From NCBI GenBank assembly GCA_937927675.1, contig CALBSG010000130.1, forward strand, positions 1-62,654: DNA of 62,654 nucleotides, read 5' to 3'. Below, piece after piece: positions 9,197 through 18,033 of this stretch. The notes beneath the pieces are model-generated. The model ran no database searches. It saw only the letters and a program-made list of their open reading frames with translations, and was not told the DNA's origin. Positions within the stretch are counted from its first letter, which is position 1. Every line of letters starts with the position of its first letter. Position numbers and translations under genes: made by a program. This stretch comes from an uncultured Paracoccaceae bacterium (GTDB taxonomy: Bacteria; Pseudomonadota; Alphaproteobacteria; Rhodobacterales; Rhodobacteraceae).

Positions 9197-11125
9197 TCAG
9201 ATCAGGCAGGCGGCTTTCAATCCTTCGAACACCGCTTCTTCTGCGGTGCGGGCCGCCATGGCATCGCCGATCGTGACAACCTCTACCGGCAGATCCGCCA
9301 ATTCTGCCCGCAGACCATCGTCGGGCCGATGGCCAAGGCACAGAATGACGGTATCCGCCTCTGTCTCAATCGCGGTGCCGCTGGCCGTGTGTTGCAGATA
9401 GACCGTGCCGCCCGCCACGCCATAAAGCCGGGCATAGGGCGTGACCTTGACCCCAAGCCCATGCAGCCGTGCGGCAAGATCGTCGCGGACATAAAGCGGC
9501 AGTTGCCCCCCCAGCGCGGGCGCGGTCAGCGCCAGTTCGACGCTGCATCCCTGCTGAACCAAGGCCTCGGAAATCCCTGGCCCGATCCAGTCGGCCCGCC
9601 AATCGGCAACCAGAACCCGCCGTCCCGTCTTGGCCCCTTGCAAGACCTGCCACGCCGTCAGGATCTGCACCGAGCCATCCTCGGGCAAGTCGGGCAGGTA
9701 AGGCTGGGCGCCCGTCGCAAGGATCACCGCATCGGGGGCCTCGGCGGCGACCAGCGCGCGATCAACCCGCTGCCCGCGCCGGACGCGAACCTGCGCCAGT
9801 TCCATCTCGCGCGAGAGGTTGGTGATGATGCCGCCAAATTCGGCCCGGCGCGGCAAAAGCTGGGCCAGCCGGGCTTGCCCGCCCAATTGCGCCTCGGCCT
9901 CGTAAAGGGTGACCTCATGCCCCCGCGCGGCGGCAACGGCTGCCGCCTTCATCCCGGCAGGGCCACCGCCCACAACGATCACGCGCTTGCGCCGGGCTGC
10001 GGCAGGCAAGGTGTCAAAGCGCAGCTCGCGCCCGGTTTCGGGATGCTGGATGCAGGAAATCGGCAGGCCGCGATGGAAGTGGCCGATGCAGGCCTGATTG
10101 CAACCGATGCAGGCGCGGATGTCATCCAGCCGCCCGGTCTGTGCCTTGATTGGCATTTCGGGGTCTGCAATCAGCGCCCGGGTCATGCCGCACATATCGG
10201 CCTGACCCGCGGCAAGAATCGCTTCGGCCACCTGCGGCTGGTTGATCCGGCCCGCCACAAAGACCGGCACCGCGACGGCCTGTTTTACCCTCGCCGCAGC
10301 CTCGGCCAAGTAGCCAGCCGCATAGGCCATGGGCGGTACGATATGCACCGCCCCCCCCATGGTGGCCGAGGTGCCAACGGTCACGTTCAGATAATCCACC
10401 AAGGGTTCAAGGCTGCGGCAGGCGTCCAGCATCTCATCGGCCTGCAATCCGGCTTCTTCCCGCTCGTCTGCCGAAATCCGCATGCCGATGATGAAATCGT
10501 CCGGCACCACGGCGCGCATGGCCTGCAGGCACTCGCGCAGGAATTTTGTGCGGTCTTGCCCCCATGCGTCGGTGCGCAGATTGACGCGCGGGTTCAGAAA
10601 CTGCGCCGGCAGATAGCCATGCGAGGCGACATATTCCACGCCGTCAAACCCTGCGGCTGCCAGCCGGGCCGCCGACGCGGCGTAACCCGCCATGATTTCG
10701 GCGATCATGGCCTCGTCAAGTTCGCGTGGCATGACATGAAAACGCTCGTTCGGCACCACCGAGGGGGCCCACGCCACGGCCAAAAGCCCGTCTGCGCTTT
10801 CCATGATCTCGCGGCCGGGGTGGAAAAGCTGGCTGATGATCGCGGTCCCTTCCGCGTGAACCGCATCGGCCAAGGCACGGTAGCCGGGGATGCAGGCATC
10901 GTCCGTCGCCATCAAAAGATGCGAGGTATAGCGCGCCGTTTCATGCACGCCGGCCACCTGCGTGACGATCAGCCCAACGCCACCCTTGGCCCGCGCCCGG
11001 TGATAGGCGATCAGCGCCTCGTTCACGGTGCCATCGGTCGGCAGTGTAGTGTCATGACCGGTGGACAGGATCCGGTTGCGAATTGTCCGTCCGCGCAGGG
11101 TCAGGGGTGAGAAAAGGTGTTTCAT
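9197..11125 (-). CDS. Old-yellow-enzyme-type NADH:flavin oxidoreductase with Fe-S and FAD/NAD domains
   Basis: The 642-residue protein has the layout of 2,4-dienoyl-CoA reductase and trimethylamine/histamine dehydrogenase. It has an N-terminal FMN-binding TIM barrel (starting MKHLFSPLTLRGRTIRNR), then a cysteine cluster CIGCNQACIG plus a later SCIQHP cysteine at about residues 335-360 for one 4Fe-4S centre. A C-terminal FAD/NAD(P) half follows, with VIVVGGGPAGMKAAAVAAAR and VILATGAQP. The substrate is not evident. The inner ATG at 11125 is preferred to one three codons earlier because AGGA sits 9 nt before it. The divergent dehydrogenase gene at 11403 may act on the same compound, which suggests a small catabolic pair. 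There is no adjacent regulator. Confidence 0.85.
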   Translation of the reverse strand: MKHLFSPLTLRGRTIRNRILSTGHDTTLPTDGTVNEALIAYHRARAKGGVGLIVTQVAGVHETARYTSHLLMATDDACIPGYRALADAVHAEGTAIISQLFHPGREIMESADGLLAVAWAPSVVPNERFHVMPRELDEAMIAEIMAGYAASAARLAAAGFDGVEYVASHGYLPAQFLNPRVNLRTDAWGQDRTKFLRECLQAMRAVVPDDFIIGMRISADEREEAGLQADEMLDACRSLEPLVDYLNVTVGTSATMGGAVHIVPPMAYAAGYLAEAAARVKQAVAVPVFVAGRINQPQVAEAILAAGQADMCGMTRALIADPEMPIKAQTGRLDDIRACIGCNQACIGHFHRGLPISCIQHPETGRELRFDTLPAAARRKRVIVVGGGPAGMKAAAVAAARGHEVTLYEAEAQLGGQARLAQLLPRRAEFGGIITNLSREMELAQVRVRRGQRVDRALVAAEAPDAVILATGAQPYLPDLPEDGSVQILTAWQVLQGAKTGRRVLVADWRADWIGPGISEALVQQGCSVELALTAPALGGQLPLYVRDDLAARLHGLGVKVTPYARLYGVAGGTVYLQHTASGTAIETEADTVILCLGHRPDDGLRAELADLPVEVVTIGDAMAARTAEEAVFEGLKAACLI

Positions 11126-11402
11126 TGGATCCATTCCTGCCCATGCGACGGCGAAGCTTTCATGCCGGACATCGGGCGATTTTCCGCAAATTCAGCCGGA
11201 TAGAAGGGCAGGATGCGCGGGGTTTCAACCGATTTATTTGTTCTCGCGCGAATTGGAGGCTTCTTTCGAACCCTGCGACTCGTCCTAGTCGATCCCGTTC
11301 GGCGGCTGCGTTGATGCGGCCCTCTCTTTCCCCGCTTGACAGGGGCGGGTGCTGTATCATCCGGTAACAGGCAGACCAAATCATCAGGCAGGTAGGCGCG
11401 CA

Positions 11403-12209
11403 ATGAACTCTCAGGCGATCAAAGGGGCCAAGCTGCCCTTGGCCGGCCGCATGGCGGGAAAGACGGCCATCATCACCGGAGGCGCCAACGGCATGGGGCG
11501 TGCCGCGGTCGAAATGTTTGCCGAGGCAGGCGCCCGGGTTGCGGTGTTTGACATTGCAACCGAGGCCGGTCGAGCGCTGGAGGCCGCGCAAAAGGCGCTG
11601 GGCCGTGAGGTGATGTTCCTGACAACCGACGTGACGCGCAGCGACGCCGTGCGCGCCTCGTTGGCGCAGGTCAATGCGGCTTGGGGGCCAGTTGATACGC
11701 TGTTCAGCCACGCGGGCACCATCATTGTCAAACCGCTGCACAGTTCGACGGATGAAGACTATGATCGGCTGATGGCGATCAATGTGCGGTCGGCTTTCAT
11801 CGTCTGTCGCGAGGTGGTGGCGCAGATGCGGGAAAACGGCGGCGGGTCCATTGTCATCACCTCCTCAATTGGCGGGGAAAAGGGTTTTGCGCTGGAAAGC
11901 CTGTATTGCATGACAAAGGGCGCCGTGCTGCAATTGGCCCGGTCGATCGCCGTCGAATACCGCGATGAAGGCATCCGCGCCAATGCGGTTTGCCCCGGAT
12001 TTGTGAAGACCGCCCATGGGTTGCGCGAAATCGACGAGTTGGACGGTTTGGGTCAAAGCTGGAGCGAAAGCAGTCTTGCCGCCGTTCAGGGCCGGCTCTG
12101 CGAACCCGAAGAAGTTGCCGCTGCGGCGCTGTGGCTGTGCTCTGACGAGGCCAGCTTTGTCAACGGAACCGCGCTTTATGTTGATAATGGCTGGTATGCC
12201 AAAGGGTGA
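11403..12209 (+). CDS. Short-chain dehydrogenase/reductase
   Basis: The 268-residue protein is a classical SDR. It has the cofactor loop TGGANGMG at 25-32, SHAG at 102-105 in place of the usual NNAG, the active-site asparagine N127, a catalytic serine in ITSSIGG (about 154-155), and the pair Y168 and K172 in YCMTK. Aspartate D50 at the end of strand 2 favours NAD over NADP. The C-terminus NGTALYVDNGWYAKG is typical. The ATG at 11403 is chosen because the family begins soon after it and a GGTAGG lies upstream. Longer in-frame starts would add unlike sequence. Substrate unknown; it diverges from the flavoprotein gene across about 277 nt. Confidence 0.87.
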   Translation: MNSQAIKGAKLPLAGRMAGKTAIITGGANGMGRAAVEMFAEAGARVAVFDIATEAGRALEAAQKALGREVMFLTTDVTRSDAVRASLAQVNAAWGPVDTLFSHAGTIIVKPLHSSTDEDYDRLMAINVRSAFIVCREVVAQMRENGGGSIVITSSIGGEKGFALESLYCMTKGAVLQLARSIAVEYRDEGIRANAVCPGFVKTAHGLREIDELDGLGQSWSESSLAAVQGRLCEPEEVAAAALWLCSDEASFVNGTALYVDNGWYAKG

Positions 12210-12400
12210 AGCCGTAAAAGAAGTTTGGTTGTTGACGGTATTTTTAGATCTCAACGTCTATTTGAAACATTAATCGCCGGCCATGGTGGCCGATCGGTGG
12301 AAAGGCGCTGCTCGCTATTTGCTTGCCTTGCGGGCAGATGCGTTAAGCAGTATGTCGCGCTCCACCGTCGCGCTCCAGGGATGCATAAGAGACATTTTCA

Positions 12401-13546
12401 ATGTTGGCTACCCACGCAATTCTTGGCGGGCTTATCAGCGTAGCACTGTGCGCTGCCCTTGTTGGGCTTAGTTCGCGCATCTTTGCCCTGATCCCGCGCA
12501 GTGATCTGAACGCCCGCCAAGCCTCGCATCTGCGACCAACGTTGCGGTTGGGCGGGGTGGCGATCATCTGTGGGCTTTGGCTGACGATGCTGGCAACCGG
12601 GGCAACGCCCACGCAAGCCAGCATCCTGCTCTCCGCCATTCCGCTTTTCGCCGTCGGATTTCTGGAAGATTTCGGTCGGCATCAGTCGCCACGTCGACGG
12701 TTGGCTGCCGCTGCATTTTCAGGGCTTTTGGTGGTCTGGTTTTCCGGTATCCAGATTGATCGCATCGGCGTCCCGCAGTTGGAGCCGTTCATGACCTATC
12801 TGCCGGTTACCTTGGGGCTTTCCATCTTTGTGACGGTGGGTCTTTCGCATGCCTTCAATCTGGTCGACGGGCTGAACGGTCTGTCTGGCAGCATCACCTT
12901 GACGTCCATCGCGGGGTTGATCGGGGTTTTGGTCTTTGCGGGATCGGCTGACAGCTCGAACCTGCTCTTGGCTCTTGCTGGCGCCGTGGTGGGGTTCTTG
13001 CTGTTCAACTTTCCCCATGGTCGAATTTTTCTGGGGGATGCTGGCGCGTATTGCATCGGCTTCATTCTGGCGTGGACGGCCGTTGATCTGATGGTACAGC
13101 TGCCCCAATTCTCGCCTTGGGCGGCGGTGCTGATCTTCTTCTGGCCGGTGGCAGATACCCTGTTCACCATTCTGCGGCGCCTGTCGCAGGGCCGTAAGAT
13201 TTATCATCCTGACCGTTTGCACTTCCATCAGGTGGTCTTGCGCACGTTGGAAATCACTTGGGTCGGCCGGCATAATCGCACCATCGCAAACCCGCTTGCC
13301 ACCGTGCTGATGCTGCCGCTTTTTGCGGTTCCGGTCGGTCTTGGGGTTATGTTTTGGAACCAGAACGGACGCGCAGGCTGGTCGTTTGTTGCGGCATTCG
13401 CCTGCTATGCCGTGACCTATCGGGCGCTTATCAAGTTTGCAAAAGCCCACCGCTCGTCAAGAATACATCGCGCTTTGCTTGCCGCTGCGTCTGAAGCGTC
13501 CGACTTGGGCACTGCCACCCCCGACATGCAGGATCGGCTGAGATGA
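12401..13546 (+). CDS. WecA-like polyprenyl-phosphate N-acetylhexosamine-1-phosphate transferase
   Basis: The 381-residue integral membrane enzyme belongs to the MraY/WecA (glycosyltransferase 4) superfamily, which starts lipid-linked polysaccharide synthesis by moving a sugar-1-phosphate, usually GlcNAc-1-P, onto undecaprenyl phosphate. Visible motifs are HLRPTLRLGGVAI at 43-55, GFLED at 86-90, FNLVDGLNGL at 152-161, FLGDAG at 210-215 and HFHQ at 274-277 (the histidine motif of WecA types). About 11 membrane segments are predicted. A 191-nt AT-richer region precedes it. Its stop overlaps the NusG-like gene by 4 nt. It faces the minus-strand polysaccharide cluster, for which it probably makes the first lipid-linked sugar. 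Confidence 0.9.
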   Translation: MLATHAILGGLISVALCAALVGLSSRIFALIPRSDLNARQASHLRPTLRLGGVAIICGLWLTMLATGATPTQASILLSAIPLFAVGFLEDFGRHQSPRRRLAAAAFSGLLVVWFSGIQIDRIGVPQLEPFMTYLPVTLGLSIFVTVGLSHAFNLVDGLNGLSGSITLTSIAGLIGVLVFAGSADSSNLLLALAGAVVGFLLFNFPHGRIFLGDAGAYCIGFILAWTAVDLMVQLPQFSPWAAVLIFFWPVADTLFTILRRLSQGRKIYHPDRLHFHQVVLRTLEITWVGRHNRTIANPLATVLMLPLFAVPVGLGVMFWNQNGRAGWSFVAAFACYAVTYRALIKFAKAHRSSRIHRALLAAASEASDLGTATPDMQDRLR

Positions 13547-14052
13547 CACCGGCATTCTGGTGCGCAGTTCAGGTGAAGCGGAACAGCTTTCGCAAGGCGG
13601 AGCAGGCGTTGGCCCAGCAGCAGATTTCGGTCTTCTGCCCTAAGCAGCGAGTCGAAGTGCGGCGCTTTGGCAAGCCGGTGGTGCAGACAAGCCTGCTGTT
13701 TCCGGGCTATTTCTTTGTCGCTATCGACGAAGGCAATCCACAGTGGCGCGCGGTGATGAACACCGTCGGTGTGTCGCGGATTGTCATGAAAAAACAGGGC
13801 GTTCCGGCGCGCATGCCTCCCCAGCTTTTGGATGGGTTGGCGCAGCGCTGCGATGAGGACGGATTTCTATTGCCGCCGTCAGAGCTTCAAGCCGGTGACA
13901 CCGTCCGCATTTCAAACGGCCCCTTTTCGCAGTTCATTGCAACGGTGGAGCGGGTTGAACCGGAGCGGCGCGTCTGGGTCTTGCTGGACCTTTTGGGGAG
14001 CGAGCGCGCTGTCGAGGTGCGGCTTGACGACCTCTCGGCCAGCTGCGGCTGA
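13543..14052 (+). CDS. NusG/RfaH-type specialised transcription elongation factor
   Basis: This 169-residue protein has an NGN domain at about 5-105 (WCAVQVKRNSFRKAEQAL, then LFPGYFFVAID, the typical NusG core) and a C-terminal KOW domain (AGDTVRISNGPFSQFIATVE). It lacks the features of a housekeeping NusG next to secE/rplK and sits in a polysaccharide locus, as RfaH, LoaP and UpxY do. Such paralogues bind RNA polymerase at specific loci and suppress termination in long operons. It overlaps the WecA-like gene by 4 nt and converges on the end of the 18-kb minus-strand operon, so if it controls that operon it must act in trans. Confidence 0.88.
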   Translation: MTPAFWCAVQVKRNSFRKAEQALAQQQISVFCPKQRVEVRRFGKPVVQTSLLFPGYFFVAIDEGNPQWRAVMNTVGVSRIVMKKQGVPARMPPQLLDGLAQRCDEDGFLLPPSELQAGDTVRISNGPFSQFIATVERVEPERRVWVLLDLLGSERAVEVRLDDLSASCG

Positions 14053-14082
14053 CACGACTCTCTCTCAGACCATCACGCAAGT

Positions 14083-14113
14083 CGCCCGATGTCCGGTCAA
14101 GCCTGATCGGGCG
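14083..14113. terminator. Hairpin between convergent NusG-like and Wzy-like genes
   Basis: CGCCCGAT (14083-14090) and ATCGGGCG (14106-14113) form a perfect 8-bp stem with a 15-nt loop, in the 44-nt gap between convergent genes and reaching into the polymerase stop. Neither side has a T-run, so it is at best a weak or Rho-assisted terminator. Confidence 0.35.
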
Positions 14114-15374
14114 CCATGGATTGATGCTGCGTCAAAAGTCCCAAGGCAAAGAAGGCCAGAAGCCCCACCACATTGCCCATGATCGGCACGAAAAAGCCCG
14201 CGCCGAAGACAACCAGCGCCAAATAGATGCGAAAACGGCGCACATCGACGACCTTTGCCAGCGTCTCTGTCGGCGTCGTTCTGAAGGGGTAAATGAACAG
14301 CCAGAAAATCAGGAATGCCCCAAGCCCATATTCCGCAAAGAAGGAGATGAAGAACAAATCGAAGATCGGCCCATCAAACTCACCACTCGTTCCGGTCACA
14401 GCCGTCGGAACCTGAAACTCCAGATAGACGTCTGTGTATGACTTGGACATTGCGGTGCCGAATGTACCCGGGCCGGATCCAAGCGGAAAATGGCTGCTGA
14501 AGATGTCCCAAGCCGCCATGAAGATCTTAAAACGGACATAGCCTTCGCTGAAATTTTGCAGCATCAGATCCATGAAGGCGATAAAAAACACCACAAACGC
14601 AAAGAGGAACATGATCGCCATGGCACTCTTTGCCGCCCAAGCCGGTTTGATCCGGGAAAAATTTCCATAGTGGGCAATCAAAATGACCGCGCCGATCAGG
14701 ATTTCTTTGCGCGAAAAGGTCAGGATCAGCATCACCACCACAAGGGCAAGCGTGTAAGGCCGGAACGCCCGCGAGGATGAAAAATACAAACCGTCGCTGC
14801 CCTCGGGAATACAAATCAACAAGATGAGGACCAACAGCAGGAATTCTGAATAGAGCACCCGCGACGCGAAGAAAGACCCCACCGAAACCCCGCCAAAGCC
14901 GCGTTCATCGGCCGCGATTTCAAAAATCGTACCGGGGGCTACGAAATCCAAGGCCGCGAAAGGCAGGGAAAGGAAAAGCAGAAACAGGATCACCCGTGAC
15001 ATTCCCAGCCAATATCGCTGTCGTCTGTCGGAGGCCACAAGGCTGGTTGCAAGAAATATAAAGACAAACTTTGTCGACAAGAAAAATTGAAGGATATTTT
15101 GAAGCGGCAACCGCTCTACGCCAACAAGGAAGAAGGAATAGAGCAAGGACGTCATGAACAAGACAAAGAATTTGCGTTCTACGGACACTCGGTGAATGGA
15201 CGCCGCAATTGCCACAATAGAGGCCGCAACAAAAAGATTGATCGGGACGGCGGAGGAGATCACGCCCGACACAAATTTGGTGCGAACCGCAATATAAACC
15301 ATGAACCAGAGCAGCAAAAAACTGATGACCAGTTTTCCGGTCAGGCCCTTGCTGTAGTTGGGATAAAAGCTCAA
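14097..15374 (-). CDS. Wzy-like polysaccharide polymerase (O-antigen ligase/polymerase fold)
   Basis: This protein of about 425 residues is strongly hydrophobic, with around 11 membrane segments and a large loop near the C-terminal third (FPLGSGPGTFGTAMSKSYTD, typical of the Wzy_C/O-antigen polymerase family). Such proteins polymerise lipid-linked repeat units at the periplasmic face. The start is uncertain. An ATG at 15506 in the same frame would add 44 proline/arginine-rich residues overlapping the upstream transferase gene by 94 nt. The TTG at 15374, beginning just before the hydrophobic core, removes the overlap and is preferred. It is the last gene of the minus-strand cluster. Confidence 0.78.
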   Translation of the reverse strand: MSFYPNYSKGLTGKLVISFLLLWFMVYIAVRTKFVSGVISSAVPINLFVAASIVAIAASIHRVSVERKFFVLFMTSLLYSFFLVGVERLPLQNILQFFLSTKFVFIFLATSLVASDRRQRYWLGMSRVILFLLFLSLPFAALDFVAPGTIFEIAADERGFGGVSVGSFFASRVLYSEFLLLVLILLICIPEGSDGLYFSSSRAFRPYTLALVVVMLILTFSRKEILIGAVILIAHYGNFSRIKPAWAAKSAMAIMFLFAFVVFFIAFMDLMLQNFSEGYVRFKIFMAAWDIFSSHFPLGSGPGTFGTAMSKSYTDVYLEFQVPTAVTGTSGEFDGPIFDLFFISFFAEYGLGAFLIFWLFIYPFRTTPTETLAKVVDVRRFRIYLALVVFGAGFFVPIMGNVVGLLAFFALGLLTQHQSMAPDQA

Positions 15375-15412
15375 GGTTCGTCTCGACGTGGGGAAGGTTC
15401 GACGGCCAACGC

Positions 15413-16144
15413 TTACATCTTTGCGCGCAGGACGGACAGGAAATAAGGCGCCAAGGCCAATTGGCGGCCGATCCGGCTGGGTTGGCGCAGCAGGCGGTGC
15501 AGCCATTCAAGCCCATTGTCGCGGAAGATCCGGGGCGCGCGGTCGACTTTCCCGGTCAGCACATCCAGACTGCCCCCGACCCCAAAGAAGAACGCGTTCA
15601 CCCCGGCCTCGATCATGTCTTGCGAGAATTTTTCTTGCCGGGGGGAGCCCATGGCGATCACAGCAAAGCGGATGTCATGGGCCTTAAGCGCCTGGGCAAT
15701 GGTCGCGCGTTCGCTGCTGTCGAAGTATCCGTTGCGCGCATAGGCAACGTCGATCCCGTGTTGCTCCCGCAAGACTTCGACGGCTTTTTGGCAGGTCTCT
15801 TCCGTGCCGCCGATGATGGCGATCTTCAAGCCGCGCCGCGCTGCGCGTTTGGCGATCTGCAGCCACAACTCGACCCCCGGCACACGCGCGAAGGGCAGGT
15901 TGTATTTGCGCCGCGCCGCCCAGACGGCCCCAATCCCGTCCAGATAGCGAAAGCTGGCCGCGCTAAGAAGGTTGAACACAGAGGCGTCTTTCTGGGCCAT
16001 GTAAAGCTTTTCGGCATTGAGGGCTGCCGAGAAACCGGAGGTCTGCGTAGCCAGAAAATTCTGCTCGAACTGGTCCACCGTGCTTTCGAAATCCGGGGCG
16101 AAAGGCACCTGCAAACCGAACAGGGAATAGGTTACTGCGTTCAC
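15413..16144 (-). CDS. WecG/TagA/CpsF-family glycosyltransferase
   Basis: The 243-residue enzyme is a GT26 family member. LNAEKLYMAQKD at 42-53 and the conserved aspartate motif YLDGIGAVWAARR at about 67-79 are diagnostic, as is MGSPRQEKF in the C-terminal half. In E. coli, WecG adds N-acetylmannosaminuronic acid to lipid-linked GlcNAc. Homologues TagA and CpsF add ManNAc-type sugars. Because wecB and wecC, which make UDP-ManNAcA, are in this cluster, transfer of ManNAcA as the second sugar is the natural reading. It is peripheral to the inner membrane. The start MNAVTYSLFG is supported by family length. Confidence 0.9.
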   Translation of the reverse strand: MNAVTYSLFGLQVPFAPDFESTVDQFEQNFLATQTSGFSAALNAEKLYMAQKDASVFNLLSAASFRYLDGIGAVWAARRKYNLPFARVPGVELWLQIAKRAARRGLKIAIIGGTEETCQKAVEVLREQHGIDVAYARNGYFDSSERATIAQALKAHDIRFAVIAMGSPRQEKFSQDMIEAGVNAFFFGVGGSLDVLTGKVDRAPRIFRDNGLEWLHRLLRQPSRIGRQLALAPYFLSVLRAKM

Positions 16145-16190
16145 ATCGGGCTCCTGATCGTCTTCAACGTCTTGTGCAGAGGGCGGGTTG

Positions 16191-16730
16191 TCAGTGGTCT
16201 TGTTTGTCGTCGCGGTAGCGGATCAGCCGGGCGGGAACGCCGGCGAAGACAGCATTGTCTGGCACATCGCGATTAACAAAGGCACAAGCCCCCACAATCG
16301 CGCCAGCACCAATCGTCACACCGGGCATCACCACCACGTTGCGGCCAAGCCACGCGCCATCTTTGATGGTGACGGGCTGTGCCTCGGTTTCGCCTTGCAA
16401 GACAATCGGCACATCCAGCCGATCATGCCGATGCGATTTGCTCATCAAGGCACAACCCGGCGCGATCAGCACGTTCCGACCGATGCGGGCGCCCTGAATG
16501 AACACGTTTTCATTGATGCGCGAGCCTGCGCCAATCGAAACCTGCCGGCCATCGCCGATATAGACATTCGACCCAATCAACGCCCCATGCGCGGTGTCCA
16601 GCACACGCAAAACGCGGGCCAAATACCAGCAACGCAGGCGATTGAAGCCGCGCCACAATCGCTGTTCGGGCAGCTTGGAGATCAAGGCGTAGTAGCCGAT
16701 CAGGGCGAGTTTATGCGTCAGTCGTGCCAT
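16191..16730 (-). CDS. Hexapeptide-repeat O-acetyltransferase (WbbJ/LacA-like)
   Basis: The 179-residue protein folds as a left-handed beta-helix. Hexapeptide repeats run from about residue 50 to 160 (IGSNVYIGDGRQVSIGAG, IGRNVLIAPGCALMS, then LGRNVVVMPGVTIGAGAIVGA), with the family's ending FAGVPARLI. Histidines in the SKSHRHD loop are likely catalytic. It probably O-acetylates a sugar of the polymer from acetyl-CoA in the cytoplasm. The start lies 20 nt inside the end of the upstream glycosyltransferase gene, indicating coupling. The accepted sugar is not determinable. Confidence 0.85.
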   Translation of the reverse strand: MARLTHKLALIGYYALISKLPEQRLWRGFNRLRCWYLARVLRVLDTAHGALIGSNVYIGDGRQVSIGAGSRINENVFIQGARIGRNVLIAPGCALMSKSHRHDRLDVPIVLQGETEAQPVTIKDGAWLGRNVVVMPGVTIGAGAIVGACAFVNRDVPDNAVFAGVPARLIRYRDDKQDH

Positions 16731-18033
16731 GAACCAGCTCCTGCAGGTTGGTGAAGCGGTGCACCCCGTCGATCCCGCGGAAAAGATCGGTCTGGGCGGA
16801 AAACTCCGACACCAGCATCACATAGGTTTCGCCTTTGATCTCAAGCGCATCGACATGGCAACTTGAATAGACTGACAGATGCTTTTGCGCCCCCGCGATA
16901 AGGGCGCGGGTTTGCTCGGACGACACGAAGGGTTCGACCCGGATGCGCTGGTCGCCTCCGCCACCGATCCGTTGCGCGACCCGCTTTGGGTCTTCGCTCG
17001 GATGGCAGGCATACAGAAAATCAACGTCCTTGCAGGCGGGGTTCGCCAGAAATTGGGTGACGAGATCCGCCACTTTGTCGTGGGCAAGATTTTGTCCAGA
17101 GAACAAAAGGTAGGGGCGTCCGTTCGCCGCTGCCGGGGGCGGAGCCTTCTGCGAAAGCGGGTTTAAAACGACCGTAGCATAGGGCGTCTGTCCTTGGGTC
17201 TTCAGCCAGAAGGGGCTGTTGACAATCAGCCTGTCCGGCAGGGCCAGATCCCAGCCCCGGCCAAGGCTGGCATAGCTGTAGGAGGGGTGAAACGGTGCCA
17301 TCATCCCATGTTGGATTTCCGACACCATGATGCCGATGCTGCGGGCGGCATAGACGATATCGGTCTTTGTATAGGCCGAAACGACATAGATGTGCCGGGG
17401 GCGAAGCCACGTCAGCAAGCGCCGATAGGCGCGCACCTTGCGGTCAAACTGGGCCATGGCGCGGTCAATCTCCACGGCAGGCACCGAGGTTTCCCTCGCG
17501 ACAAGTGCCGCGATCGGATGCGACGGACCAGCGCCCTGATGACCGCGCCGCTGTGTGAACCGGTCCAGCGCGAGCAGTGCTGTGGTCAACAGGTTTTCAT
17601 GGCAACGCCAAACGAAGGGCTGCGCGAGCAGGCGATCCTTCGCCGTGTAGTAAAGCGCGGGGATGGCACGGTGTTCCAAAGCCTCGGCGCAGGCGACAAA
17701 TTCGTCTTGCGGGCCGGTTCCACTGGTGCGCAGGCGCGAGGTTGCCGAAAAAATCAACACCGGCGCGGTGGTCAAGCGGCTTTGGACGATCCTTGTCGCA
17801 AAAACCAGCAGGCTGACGACAAAGGCAACGGCCAGCTTCAAGGGGGCCAACGGCCCAGATGCCTTGCTTGAACCCTCACGGCGTTTGCCGGCTTTGTGCT
17901 GATACTTTAGGAGCCAATCTTTCAAAAAGGGCCAATAGCGCAGATGGGCTTCGTCTGCGTCGCGGCCAAGAAGGACCTCGATCGCTTGCAAGCGGTCGCG
18001 CGTGATCTTTAGGGGGGGGGCGTTTTGCGTCAT
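16711..18033 (-). CDS. Putative glycosyltransferase with sialyltransferase-like HP and SS motifs
   Basis: I do not recognise a named family for this 440-residue protein. A hydrophobic stretch lies at about 66-80. The C-terminal half resembles a GT-B nucleotide-sugar domain. EIQHGMMAPFHPSY is at about 239-252, LYACHPSED at about 340-348 contains a His-Pro pair (344-345), and SVYSSCHVDALEIKG at 387-401 contains a Ser-Ser pair (390-391). An HP pair followed by a serine motif is the pattern used by bacterial CMP-sialate transferases and polysialyltransferases. In a cluster that makes a CMP-nonulosonate and has no other obvious transferase for it, this is the best candidate. The ATG at 18033 overlaps the flippase stop by 4 nt. 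Confidence 0.7.
   Translation of the reverse strand: MTQNAPPLKITRDRLQAIEVLLGRDADEAHLRYWPFLKDWLLKYQHKAGKRREGSSKASGPLAPLKLAVAFVVSLLVFATRIVQSRLTTAPVLIFSATSRLRTSGTGPQDEFVACAEALEHRAIPALYYTAKDRLLAQPFVWRCHENLLTTALLALDRFTQRRGHQGAGPSHPIAALVARETSVPAVEIDRAMAQFDRKVRAYRRLLTWLRPRHIYVVSAYTKTDIVYAARSIGIMVSEIQHGMMAPFHPSYSYASLGRGWDLALPDRLIVNSPFWLKTQGQTPYATVVLNPLSQKAPPPAAANGRPYLLFSGQNLAHDKVADLVTQFLANPACKDVDFLYACHPSEDPKRVAQRIGGGGDQRIRVEPFVSSEQTRALIAGAQKHLSVYSSCHVDALEIKGETYVMLVSEFSAQTDLFRGIDGVHRFTNLQELVHGTTDA

Noticed and set aside
12210..12400. Possible ops-like recruiting element before the WecA-like gene
   Set aside because: No match to the E. coli ops sequence was seen, and the alphaproteobacterial equivalent is unknown to me, so no site can be claimed.
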